From Achromobacter sp. Root83 (GTDB lineage Bacteria > Pseudomonadota > Gammaproteobacteria > Burkholderiales > Burkholderiaceae_B), in assembly GCF_001428845.1 (NCBI RefSeq), contig NZ_LMIU01000022.1:248001-312000 (forward strand): a stretch of 64,000 nucleotides of DNA, in the 5' to 3' direction. The position numbers and the translations under genes are program-made. The stretch's first letter is position 1. The number at the start of each line of letters is the position of its first letter. Positions 43,059 through 52,687 of the stretch are shown here, in pieces. The notes under the pieces were generated by a model that was not told where the DNA came from, searched no databases, and saw only the letters and a list, made by a program, of their open reading frames with translations.

Positions 43059-43847
43059 CTATGTCCGGAACGAAGCATCCATGCGGTCCAGCTTGCGCAG
43101 CAGCGCTGGCCATTCCATGACGCCGTAGGGGCGCCGCGTGCCGGGCTGGTAGTTGTTCCAGGTCTGCTGCAGCACCGGGTCGGCGACGCGCGCGAACGGC
43201 GTATTGGCGGCCATGGCCGCAAGCTGTGAGCGGCAGGCCAGTTCCAGCCTGTGCATCCAGTTGAAGGCCGCGCCCACGCTGTTACCCACCGTCAGCGCGC
43301 CATGATTGCGCAGGATCAGCGCTTCGCCGGATCCCAGGTCGGCCACCAGCGATTCCTGTTCGGCCAGGTCCAGCACCACGCCCTGATAGTCGTGGTAGCC
43401 GATCTTCAGGAAACGCATGGCGGTCTGGGTAATGGGCAACAGGCCGCATTCCAGCGAAGACACCGCCATGGATGCCCAGCTATGCGTATGAATCACGCAG
43501 GCCACCTCGGGGCGCGCGGCATGCACCGCGCTGTGGATGACGTAGCCCGCCTTGTTGACGCCATAACCGAGGTCGCCGAAGTCGGGCGTGGACAGGATTG
43601 CGCCGGCATGGTCCACCTTGATCAGGCTGGACGCGGTGATCTCCTCGTACATCATGCCGTAGGCGTTGATCAGGAACGCGCCATCTTCGTCCGGCACGCG
43701 CGCCGAAATGTGATTGGCCATCATGTCCGACATGCCGTATAGATTCACCAGCCGGTAGCAGGCGGCAAGATCCACGCGCGCCTGCCATTCCTGGGCGGAA
43801 CACCGGTCCCGCATCGATTCGATCTGTAATACGCCTGCACTGCTCAT
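43059..43847 (-). CDS. Class II aldolase/adducin family protein
   Basis: A 262-residue protein of the fuculose-1-phosphate aldolase fold. The zinc site is seen as N-H-I-S-A-R, C-V-I-H-T-H-S-W-A (H-x-H) and a later histidine in L-R-N-H-G-A-L-T-V-G. The ATG at 43847 is chosen since M-S-S-A-G-V-L begins the family-like part; the frame further upstream runs antisense to the divergent LysR gene. It is first in an operon with dehydrogenase and aminotransferase, so a retro-aldol, epimerase or decarboxylase reaction on a keto or hydroxy acid is likely. The exact substrate is not known. Confidence 0.88.
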   Translation of the reverse strand: MSSAGVLQIESMRDRCSAQEWQARVDLAACYRLVNLYGMSDMMANHISARVPDEDGAFLINAYGMMYEEITASSLIKVDHAGAILSTPDFGDLGYGVNKAGYVIHSAVHAARPEVACVIHTHSWASMAVSSLECGLLPITQTAMRFLKIGYHDYQGVVLDLAEQESLVADLGSGEALILRNHGALTVGNSVGAAFNWMHRLELACRSQLAAMAANTPFARVADPVLQQTWNNYQPGTRRPYGVMEWPALLRKLDRMDASFRT

Positions 43848-44019
43848 CGCTTGGACTCCCTCTTGCGCCAGACATTCGGCGACGCGTGCGCCACGCCGCT
43901 CCGAAAGAAATTCTAGAGTGAGGTTTTCTTCACTACAAATTGTTGATATTTGTTTATTATTCGGTTTTTCCAATATATCCAGAGCGCGCCCCGCGTGCGT
44001 CTGGCTCCGGGGCGCGACG

Positions 44020-45066
44020 ATGAAGCGAAATATCTCGCTGCGGCATTTCCGCAGCTTCGTGGCGGTGGCCAACACAGGCTCGTTCACGGTGGCCGCGTCG
44101 CAGCTATTCCTGACCCAGTCGTCACTGACCGCCACGATCCAGCAGTTCGAGGAAGCGGTGGGCGTCAAGCTCTTTGACCGCAGCACGCGCCGCGTGGTGA
44201 TGACGCCGGAGGCGGCGCGCTTCAAGGCCGAGGCCGAACGCATCCTCAGCCAGTTCGATGGCGCGGTCAGCGACCTGGAAGCGCTTTCCGAAGGGCGGCA
44301 GGGGCACGTCAGGATCGCCGTCGTGGCGTCGGTCACCAACTACTTCCTGGGCGATGCCATCGCCGCCTTCCGCCAGGCCTATCCGAAGATCACCTTCTCA
44401 TTGCACGACGCCGGCTCCGAACAGGTCGAGAAAATGATCGCCAACGGCGATATCGATTTTGCGATATCCACGTCGCATCACGGGTTTTCCGAACTGGTCT
44501 ACACGCCGCTGTTCGAGGACCGCTACGGTGTGATCTGCGCGGCGTCCTACGCCTACGCGCAAGGGTCGCGGCCCTTGAAATGGGCCGATCTGGATCCGGC
44601 CGAGTACGTGGGATTCACCGAAGACACCGGCATCGGCGTATTCCTGCGGGCGCACGCTGGCAAGCCCGGCTTTTTCGAGCAGCAGCACGACGAGGTTTCC
44701 AGGACATCGTCGCTGCATGCCGTGCTGCGCGGCGGCGGCCGCTATTCCATCCTGCCGGCCCTGGCGGCCAGTTCCATCGCGCCGCCGCGCACCGGCCGCG
44801 ACGCCGAGCCGGCCTCCTTTGTGTTCCGCGAACTGAGCTCGCCCCGGCTGTCGCGCGAAGTCTGCCTGATCACCCGGCGGCTGCGCTCCTTGTCCGCCAG
44901 TTCCGAGCTGTTCCTGCAATACATGCGGCAGATCATCAGCGAAAAGCCCGTCCCTGCGGGCGTCCGGGTGCTGGGCGGCAAAGACAGGAAGACACGCCAG
45001 GCCGCCTCGGCGCCAAGCACGCAAGGCGCGCGCCGGGCGCAGACGCCGCGAAGCCGCGGCGCCTGA
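44020..45066 (+). CDS. LysR-family regulator with basic C-terminal tail
   Basis: A 348-residue LysR protein. The helix-turn-helix lies at 1-62 (L-R-H-F-R-S-F-V-A-V-A-N-T-G-S-F-T-V-A-A), the effector domain at 90-305. The last 35 residues are basic and Ala/Arg/Ser-rich (K-D-R-K-T-R-Q-A-A-S), beyond the normal end. ATG 44020 gives the family start M-K-R-N-I-S-L-R-H-F; an earlier ATG would add 34 residues. It is divergent from the aldolase operon, separated by an AT-rich 170-bp region with likely LysR sites. It converges on a Bug gene 17 bases away. Confidence 0.88.
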   Translation: MKRNISLRHFRSFVAVANTGSFTVAASQLFLTQSSLTATIQQFEEAVGVKLFDRSTRRVVMTPEAARFKAEAERILSQFDGAVSDLEALSEGRQGHVRIAVVASVTNYFLGDAIAAFRQAYPKITFSLHDAGSEQVEKMIANGDIDFAISTSHHGFSELVYTPLFEDRYGVICAASYAYAQGSRPLKWADLDPAEYVGFTEDTGIGVFLRAHAGKPGFFEQQHDEVSRTSSLHAVLRGGGRYSILPALAASSIAPPRTGRDAEPASFVFRELSSPRLSREVCLITRRLRSLSASSELFLQYMRQIISEKPVPAGVRVLGGKDRKTRQAASAPSTQGARRAQTPRSRGA

Positions 45067-45083
45067 CGCCGGGACAAATCCGC

Positions 45084-46061
45084 CTATTGCGTGGCGATCT
45101 TCGCGTCGCGCACCAGCTTGCCCCACTTGGCGCGCTCGGCCTCGATATGCGCGGTGAAGTCCTGCGCCGTGCCGCCGGTTGCCTGCGCGCCCAGTTCGGT
45201 GAGCTTCTTGCGCACGCCTTCATCCGCAAGAATGGCGTTCAGCTCGCGGTTCAGCTTGTCGACGACCGGTTGGGGCGTTCCCGCCGGCGCCACCACGCCC
45301 GTCCACGACAGGGATTCATAGCCCTTCAGTCCGGCTTCGCCCAGCGGCGGCACGCCGGGCAGGACGGACAGCGGCGTGGTGCTGGTCACGGCCAGCGCCT
45401 TCACCTTGCCGGATTGCGCCAGCGGCACCGCCGACGGCGCGTTGTCGAAGATCATGTTGATCTGGCCGCCCACCAGATCCACCAACGCCTGCCCGCTGCC
45501 TTTGTACGGCACGTGCATCAGGTCCACGCCCGCCATGTTCTTGAACAGCTCGCCGGACAGATGGGTGGAGCTTCCCGCGCCCGAGGATGCAAAGGAATAC
45601 TTGCCGGGGTTCTCGCGGGCCAGCTTGATCAGGTCCGCCACGTTGGACACGGGCATGTCCTTGTTGACGATGAGCACATTGCTGATGGACGCGGTGTAGA
45701 CGACCGGCAGCAGATCGCGGCTGGCCTTGTAGCCCGGATTGGCGTAGAGAAACTCATTGATGGACAGGATGCCCGTGGTGCCGAACAGCAGCGTCTGGCC
45801 ATCGGGCGCGGCCTTGGCCACCACGGCGGCGCCGATATTGCCGCCCGCGCCCGAGCGGTTCTCGACGACGACAGGCTGCTTGAGCGCAACCGCCAGGCGC
45901 TCGGCCAGCAGGCGTCCGATCACGTCGGTCGATCCGCCGGGCGCGAAGGGCACGACCAGCGTGACCGGACCCTTCGGATACGCCGGATCGGCGGCGCTTG
46001 CGGTCGTGGCCCAGCCGCACAGGACGGCCGCGGCAATGGCGGCCAGTTTCCAGGTTTTCAT
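45084..46061 (-). CDS. Bug/TctC-family periplasmic receptor
   Basis: A 325-residue receptor. The signal peptide ends near residue 25 (T-T-A-S-A-A-D-P-A), then Y-P-K-G-P-V-T-L-V-V-P-F-A-P-G-G-S-T-D and V-E-N-R-S-G-A-G-G-N-I-G. V-P-Y-K-G-S-G-Q-A-L is in the middle. The ATG at 46061 follows AAGGGGA; another ATG 12 codons earlier is less likely. It lies 127 bases after the D-aminoacylase gene in the same direction. An ATGAGAAATTC at 46135-46145 in that gap is repeated before the LysR gene at 49154. The ligand may be an N-acyl amino acid. Confidence 0.9.
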   Translation of the reverse strand: MKTWKLAAIAAAVLCGWATTASAADPAYPKGPVTLVVPFAPGGSTDVIGRLLAERLAVALKQPVVVENRSGAGGNIGAAVVAKAAPDGQTLLFGTTGILSINEFLYANPGYKASRDLLPVVYTASISNVLIVNKDMPVSNVADLIKLARENPGKYSFASSGAGSSTHLSGELFKNMAGVDLMHVPYKGSGQALVDLVGGQINMIFDNAPSAVPLAQSGKVKALAVTSTTPLSVLPGVPPLGEAGLKGYESLSWTGVVAPAGTPQPVVDKLNRELNAILADEGVRKKLTELGAQATGGTAQDFTAHIEAERAKWGKLVRDAKIATQ

Positions 46062-46188
46062 TTTTTTCCCCTTGATGTGAGTTGCTGACAAACGCAACCC
46101 TGCCGATCATAGGGAGGCCCTTCCTCCACAACAAATGAGAAATTCCGGCGAATTATTCGTCTTTACAAATATATGCAGTCGGCGCGCC

Positions 46189-47910
<1,722 letters not shown>

Positions 47911-47968
47911 CGTCTTCTCCTGGCGCCCTCGCAGGCCCGTTTTTCCCGCCCACCCGCTTGCAAGCCGA

Positions 47969-48982
47969 TTACTCCAGCACCAGCCCGATCCGGCGTATGA
48001 CGTCGCCCCAGCGCGCGCTGTCGCGCTGGACGATCGCCGCGAATTCCTTCGGTCCCGCGCCGCTCACCTCGTTGCCCTGGGACACGATGGTCTGTGTGAT
48101 ATCGGGCGTTTCAAGCGCCGCGCGGAATACACCGGCCACGCGGTTCGCCAGTTCAGGCGGCATGTCGCCCGGGCCGAAGATGCCTTGCCAGCCCACGATG
48201 TTCAGCCCCTGTATGCCCTGCTCTTCCAGCGTGGGCAGCTCCGGCAGGACGCCCAGGCGGCGGTCCGTAGCCGGGCCGAGCAGCTTGACCTTGCCCGCGC
48301 GGGCGTTTTCGACCGCCGTGGCCGTGCCGTCGAAGTACACCTGCACGTCGCCCGCCAGCAGCGCGCGGCTGGCGTCGGCCGTTCCCTTGTAGGGCACATG
48401 GACGATGTCCGTGCCGGTCTTCATCTTCAGGATTTCGCCATTGAGGTGCGAGGTCGATCCCAAGCTGTACGACGCATAGTTGAGCTTGCCCGGATGGGCC
48501 TTGGCATACGCAATCAGTTCCGCCGTGGTGGAAAACGGCGCTTCCTTGGCGGCGACCAGCACGGTCGCCGAACGCACCGCCTGCAGGATCGGCGTGAAGT
48601 CCTTCACGGGGTCGTACGGCAGCTTCTTGTACAGGTGCGGATTCTGCGTATGGGTCACGACGATGGTGTACAGCAGGGTGTAGCCGTCGGGTTTGGCGCG
48701 GGCCACGTCCTGCGCGCCGATCATCGTTCCGGCGCCGGGCTTGTTATCGATGATGACGGACGCTCCGGTCTGCTGCGTCACCTTCGCCGCCAGCATGCGC
48801 GCCAGCGAATCCGAGCCCGAACCCGCCGGAAAAGGCACCACCATGCGTATCGATTTGCCCGCCGCGGGCCATGACGCGTCGGGCTGCCCGGCCGGCGCCG
48901 CAGCCGCCCCGAAACAGGCCAGGACACTCAAGGACAAGGCGCCGCCCCAGCCCGCCAGATGTGAAAACGACTTGTGGTTCAT
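47969..48982 (-). CDS. Bug/TctC-family periplasmic receptor
   Basis: A 337-residue receptor, first gene of the D-aminoacylase cluster. The hydrophobic signal region spans 10-30 (L-S-V-L-A-C-F-G-A-A-A-A), and the cysteine there could make it a lipoprotein although the lipobox is poor. The family start is I-R-M-V-V-P-F-P-A-G-S-G-S-D, with D-N-K-P-G-A-G-T-M-I-G and V-P-Y-K-G-T-A-D-A-S after it. It is divergent from the LysR gene at 49154. No membrane transport partners are present. Confidence 0.9.
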   Translation of the reverse strand: MNHKSFSHLAGWGGALSLSVLACFGAAAAPAGQPDASWPAAGKSIRMVVPFPAGSGSDSLARMLAAKVTQQTGASVIIDNKPGAGTMIGAQDVARAKPDGYTLLYTIVVTHTQNPHLYKKLPYDPVKDFTPILQAVRSATVLVAAKEAPFSTTAELIAYAKAHPGKLNYASYSLGSTSHLNGEILKMKTGTDIVHVPYKGTADASRALLAGDVQVYFDGTATAVENARAGKVKLLGPATDRRLGVLPELPTLEEQGIQGLNIVGWQGIFGPGDMPPELANRVAGVFRAALETPDITQTIVSQGNEVSGAGPKEFAAIVQRDSARWGDVIRRIGLVLE

Positions 48983-49140
48983 GGTGTCTCCTCAGCCGAG
49001 GTTGGCGGTGTCGCGACGTCGCGCAGCGCTCTGGATCGTGTTTTGCCGGCGGGCATTTCGGACAATGCGCCCAACGCCGCCGACAGCCAGTTGTAGTCTT
49101 GCCAACGGGGCGAATCAATTGCATATTTGGTGCATTCCCG

Positions 49141-49155
49141 ATGAGAAATTCTCAT
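49141..49155. promoter_or_regulatory. Palindrome overlapping the LysR start codon
   Basis: ATGAGAA-A-TTCTCAT is a perfect 7-bp inverted repeat with one central base; its right arm contains the first bases of the LysR start codon. The left arm plus centre, ATGAGAAATTC, is repeated at 46135-46145 before a Bug gene of the same cluster. A second imperfect repeat TTGCA / TGCAT with a 7-base gap lies at 49119-49135, a size that suits a LysR box. Confidence 0.5.
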
Positions 49156-50116
49156 GAGCCTGACGATACGTTCGCTTCAGCACTTTTCCGTCCTTGCCGA
49201 AGAGCGGCATTTCTCGCGGGCCGCCCAACGATTGCATCTGACGCAGTCCGCCCTGACGCGCAGCATCCAGGCGCTGGAGGAAACACTGGGACTGGTGCTG
49301 GTGGACCGGGCCTCCATCGGCGTGACGCCCACGCAGGCGGGGCAGATGGTGCTGGACCGGTCGCGGCGGATCCTGGGCGATGTGCTTGCCCTGCGCCGCG
49401 AAGCTGAACTGATACGGGGCCACGACTCCGGGCACGTCAGTTTCGGGGTGGGCGCATTCCCGGCCGCCGGCTTTTTGTCGCCGCTTCTGGTGCGCCTGGC
49501 GCGCGAACACCCCGGACTGAGCGTGCACGTCGAAATCGAAAGCTGGCAAAGGCTGCTGGACAAGCTGTTGCAGGACAAGCTGGACTTCGCGGTGGCCGTC
49601 ACCCATAGCCTGCCGCCGCCCGCGGACTTCATCGTCCGGGCGCTGCCACCCCAGCACGGCGGACTATTCGTGCGTGCCGGGCATCCTTTGCAGGCGGCGC
49701 GCAAGCCCAAGCTGCGCGCGGCGCTGGCGCAATACCGCCTGGCCGCCACCGACCTGCCTCAGCGCGCGCGCGAATACCTGGCAAAGCTGTACCAGGTGGA
49801 CGGCCCGGACGCGCTGCCCATCGCCTTCGAATGCGACAGCGTCGGCGCGCTGCGCGATGTCGCCCTGGGCAGCGACGTGGTGCTTTTCTGCACCCGCGAA
49901 GCCATCGCCGGGGAATTGGACCGGGGTACGCTCGTACCCCTGCCCTTGCCCTACCCCGCGTCCGGACCGCTGACGTATAACGTGATCCACCGGGCCCGCC
50001 GCAGCCTGTCGCCCACGGCCGAACGCATCATCGCCCTGGTGCAGGGTTTCCTGGCCGGCGAGGCGCCCGTTCCCACGCCGGGCGCACGGCGCCGGGGCGC
50101 GGCCCGGCGCGGCTGA
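49154..50116 (+). CDS. LysR-family transcriptional regulator
   Basis: A 320-residue LysR protein with helix-turn-helix at 1-60 (L-Q-H-F-S-V-L-A-E-E-R-H-F-S-R-A-A-Q-R-L-H-L-T-Q-S-A-L split across the two helices) and effector domain at 90-300. The C-terminal 18 residues are Arg/Ala/Gly-rich. It is divergent from the Bug/D-aminoacylase operon and is its likely regulator. No clear Shine-Dalgarno precedes the start; the palindrome described at 49141 overlaps it instead, which may mean autoregulation. Confidence 0.88.
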   Translation: MSLTIRSLQHFSVLAEERHFSRAAQRLHLTQSALTRSIQALEETLGLVLVDRASIGVTPTQAGQMVLDRSRRILGDVLALRREAELIRGHDSGHVSFGVGAFPAAGFLSPLLVRLAREHPGLSVHVEIESWQRLLDKLLQDKLDFAVAVTHSLPPPADFIVRALPPQHGGLFVRAGHPLQAARKPKLRAALAQYRLAATDLPQRAREYLAKLYQVDGPDALPIAFECDSVGALRDVALGSDVVLFCTREAIAGELDRGTLVPLPLPYPASGPLTYNVIHRARRSLSPTAERIIALVQGFLAGEAPVPTPGARRRGAARRG

Positions 50117-50126
50117 GCGCCGTGCT

Positions 50127-51251
50127 TCAGCTCACCCGGCTGGGCAGCACCGCGCGCATCCAGCGCGACAGATGCGGCCGGATGCGCTGGTTGTGCAGCA
50201 GCACGGCGCCCAACACACCGATGAAGGCGCCGATCACCGTATCCAGGAACCGGGCCTCGATGACGGCCGCGGGATAGCCTTGGCCCAGATGCGGGGCCTC
50301 CGCCAGGAAGATCGTCAGCGGCGTGATCAGGACGACAGCGCTGGCGTAGTGGCGCACCACCAGCGTTTCGATGCCGAAGGACAGCGCCATCATGACCAGG
50401 CTCAAGGTCCACACATTCAAGGGCAGGCTGAGCAGCGCCCAGGCCACGCACAAGCCCACGGCGGTGCCCAGGATGCGGTGTAGCTGCCGGCTCCAGGCCG
50501 CACGCAGGCTGGCCCCCTGGATGATCGCCAGGCAACTGACCGGCACCCAGTAGGGGCGCGGCAGCTGCAGCAGTTCGGCCACCAGCAGCGAAATGCCCAC
50601 GAACACGCCGATGATCACGGAGTCGTACACCACAAAATCGAATGTGGGACTGGGCAGTTCCGGCGCCGGCGGCGGCGGCGCCACGCGCGTCATGTGCAAG
50701 GAATACGCAAAGGCGACCAGGCACGCCACCAGGCAGCCCAGCGCCACCATGCCGACCCGCAGGGGCACGTCCTCCAGCCGTCCGGGCGTGTACGCCGCGA
50801 TGGCCGTCGCCATGATGAAGAACAGGCTGCCGGGCGGGCCCAGCCGATAGCACCGGCAGACCATGCTGACCACGATGGCGATCAGGGTCAGCGCCGCGAT
50901 CATGACCGTGGGCCAGAACTGGGTCAGCGCGCCCACGGCAAAACAGGCCACCATGCCGAACGACGCGGCCAGCAACATCATCATCCGGTGCTGCAGCGAC
51001 GAATTGGGCAGGCTCAGGAAAACCATGCCGCCCAGGCTGGACATCAGCCCGTAGTCCATTCGTCCGAAATACGCGCCCACCATCAGGGGAAGGCCCGAGG
51101 ACAGCGCGGCGGCCAGCGGCATCTCCCAACGCCGATCGCTGGCGTTGACGCGGATCAGCTCGCGCCAGGTTCCACGCAGGGGTTCTTTCAGGAAGGCAAA
51201 TGAGCGCCAGGACCGCGGGGCGGGCTCTTCGGGTTCGTCACTTCGTTTCAT
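50127..51251 (-). CDS. FUSC-family (aromatic acid exporter-like) membrane protein
   Basis: A 374-residue inner-membrane protein with two groups of hydrophobic segments (about 45-185 and 215-350) separated by a proline-rich loop (P-P-P-P-A-P-E-L-P). The second half carries the FUSC-type block R-P-Y-W-V-P-V-S-C-L-A-I-I-Q-G and R-I-L-G-T-A-V-G. Such proteins (AaeB, YccS-like) export aromatic acids or fusaric acid with periplasmic and outer-membrane partners. None of those partners is encoded here. It converges on the LysR gene, ten bases apart. Confidence 0.85.
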   Translation of the reverse strand: MKRSDEPEEPAPRSWRSFAFLKEPLRGTWRELIRVNASDRRWEMPLAAALSSGLPLMVGAYFGRMDYGLMSSLGGMVFLSLPNSSLQHRMMMLLAASFGMVACFAVGALTQFWPTVMIAALTLIAIVVSMVCRCYRLGPPGSLFFIMATAIAAYTPGRLEDVPLRVGMVALGCLVACLVAFAYSLHMTRVAPPPPAPELPSPTFDFVVYDSVIIGVFVGISLLVAELLQLPRPYWVPVSCLAIIQGASLRAAWSRQLHRILGTAVGLCVAWALLSLPLNVWTLSLVMMALSFGIETLVVRHYASAVVLITPLTIFLAEAPHLGQGYPAAVIEARFLDTVIGAFIGVLGAVLLHNQRIRPHLSRWMRAVLPSRVS

Positions 51252-51512
51252 AGGCTGGCCTTGGCGGCGATTCGATTCCTGCCCGGCGCCATCGTCCGGC
51301 GCGGGGCAGCCGCTGGCGGCATGGACGCGCGGCCGATCCGGTTCTGGACAGGGGAAGCGTCCAGTATGGGCGATCGGCCGTGGCCCGGCAAATTCCGCCG
51401 GGCGGATTTAACGGGATTTCCCGTATTCTCCGCCCCTTACCCGCTGGCTACCATTCGCCGCACCTCAGCCTTCGGCTGATTGATACACATGCGCCACGCG
51501 CGCGGAGACACA

Positions 51513-52529
51513 ATGAAAGCACTCAAATTGGCGGCGGCGGGCAGCGCCTTGTTCATCTCGTCCTGGACCGCCAACGCTGGCGTGACCTTCGATGCCGTCA
51601 AGAGCAAGGGCTTTGTCCAATGCGGCGTATCCACGGGCGTCGCCGGCTTTTCGGTGAATGACAGCAAGGGCGGATGGATCGGCCTGGATGTCGACCTGTG
51701 CCGCGCGCTGGCCGTCGCGATGTTCGGCGACGCCTCCAAATCCAAGATCATGGCGGTCAGCGCGGTCCAGCGCTTCACCGCGCTGCAATCCGGCGAAGTC
51801 GACGTGCTGCCGCGCAACACCACGCTGTCCTTGACCCGCGACACCACGCTGGGCCTGATCGGCGTCGGCGTGAACTACTACGACAGCCAGGGCATCATGG
51901 TGAACAAGTCCCTGGGCGTGAAAAGCGCCAAGGAACTGGATGGCGCGACGGTCTGCGTGCAGCCCGGCACCACCACCGAGCTGAACCTGGCGGACTGGTT
52001 CCGCGCGCAGAACATCGTCTTCAAGCCGGTCGTCGTCGAGCGCCTGGACGAGATCATCCGCGCGTTCGCGGTGGGCCGTTGCGACGCGTTCACCGGCGAC
52101 AAGTCCCAGCTCGCGGCGGCGCGCAGCAATCTGGAAAACCCCGAAAAGTACGACATCCTGCCGGAGAACTTCTCCAAGGAACCGCTGGGCCCGATGGTGC
52201 GCCAGGGCGACGAGCGATGGTTCAACCTGGTCCGCTGGACGATGTCCGTCATGCTCGAAGCCGAGGAATACGGCGTCACGTCGAAGAATGTGGACGAGAT
52301 GCTCAAAAGCACCAATCCCAACGTGCAGCGCCTGCTGGGCGTGACGCCCGGGATGGGGAAGAACCTGGGTCTCGACGACAAGTGGGCCTACAACATCATC
52401 AAGAATATCGGCAACTACGGCGAAAGCTTTGAGAAGAACCTGGGCCCCAGCAGCCCCTTGAAGCTCACGCGCGGCCTGAACGCGTCGTATCGGGATGGTG
52501 GTTTGATGTACGGGTGGCCGGTGCGCTAG
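51513..52529 (+). CDS. Orphan general L-amino-acid-binding protein (AapJ-like)
   Basis: A 338-residue periplasmic solute-binding protein of ABC family 3. The signal peptide ends near residue 22 (T-A-N-A-G-V-T). Then come V-Q-C-G-V-S-T-G-V-A-G-F-S, D-V-D-L-C-R-A-L-A-V-A, L-P-R-N-T-T-L-S-L-T-R-D and V-C-V-Q-P-G-T-T-T-E-L, all characteristic of AapJ/BztA. The ATG at 51513 is preceded by CGGAGAC; an upstream ATG would add 11 residues. No permease or ATPase genes follow, so it must serve a system coded elsewhere or be a leftover. Confidence 0.9.
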   Translation: MKALKLAAAGSALFISSWTANAGVTFDAVKSKGFVQCGVSTGVAGFSVNDSKGGWIGLDVDLCRALAVAMFGDASKSKIMAVSAVQRFTALQSGEVDVLPRNTTLSLTRDTTLGLIGVGVNYYDSQGIMVNKSLGVKSAKELDGATVCVQPGTTTELNLADWFRAQNIVFKPVVVERLDEIIRAFAVGRCDAFTGDKSQLAAARSNLENPEKYDILPENFSKEPLGPMVRQGDERWFNLVRWTMSVMLEAEEYGVTSKNVDEMLKSTNPNVQRLLGVTPGMGKNLGLDDKWAYNIIKNIGNYGESFEKNLGPSSPLKLTRGLNASYRDGGLMYGWPVR

Positions 52530-52687
52530 CGCGGCCCGCGGGCGGGCCGGCGACGCTGCCGGCCACCCGCCAGTCTGGCGCGGCCGGGCGTCGTGCAGCG
52601 CGGCGGTCCGGGATAACCTGACCGCCGCCTATACTGAAGCAGCCGCCGGATCCTGCGGCCTGACCTGCCTGCCCGTCCCCCTTCCCG

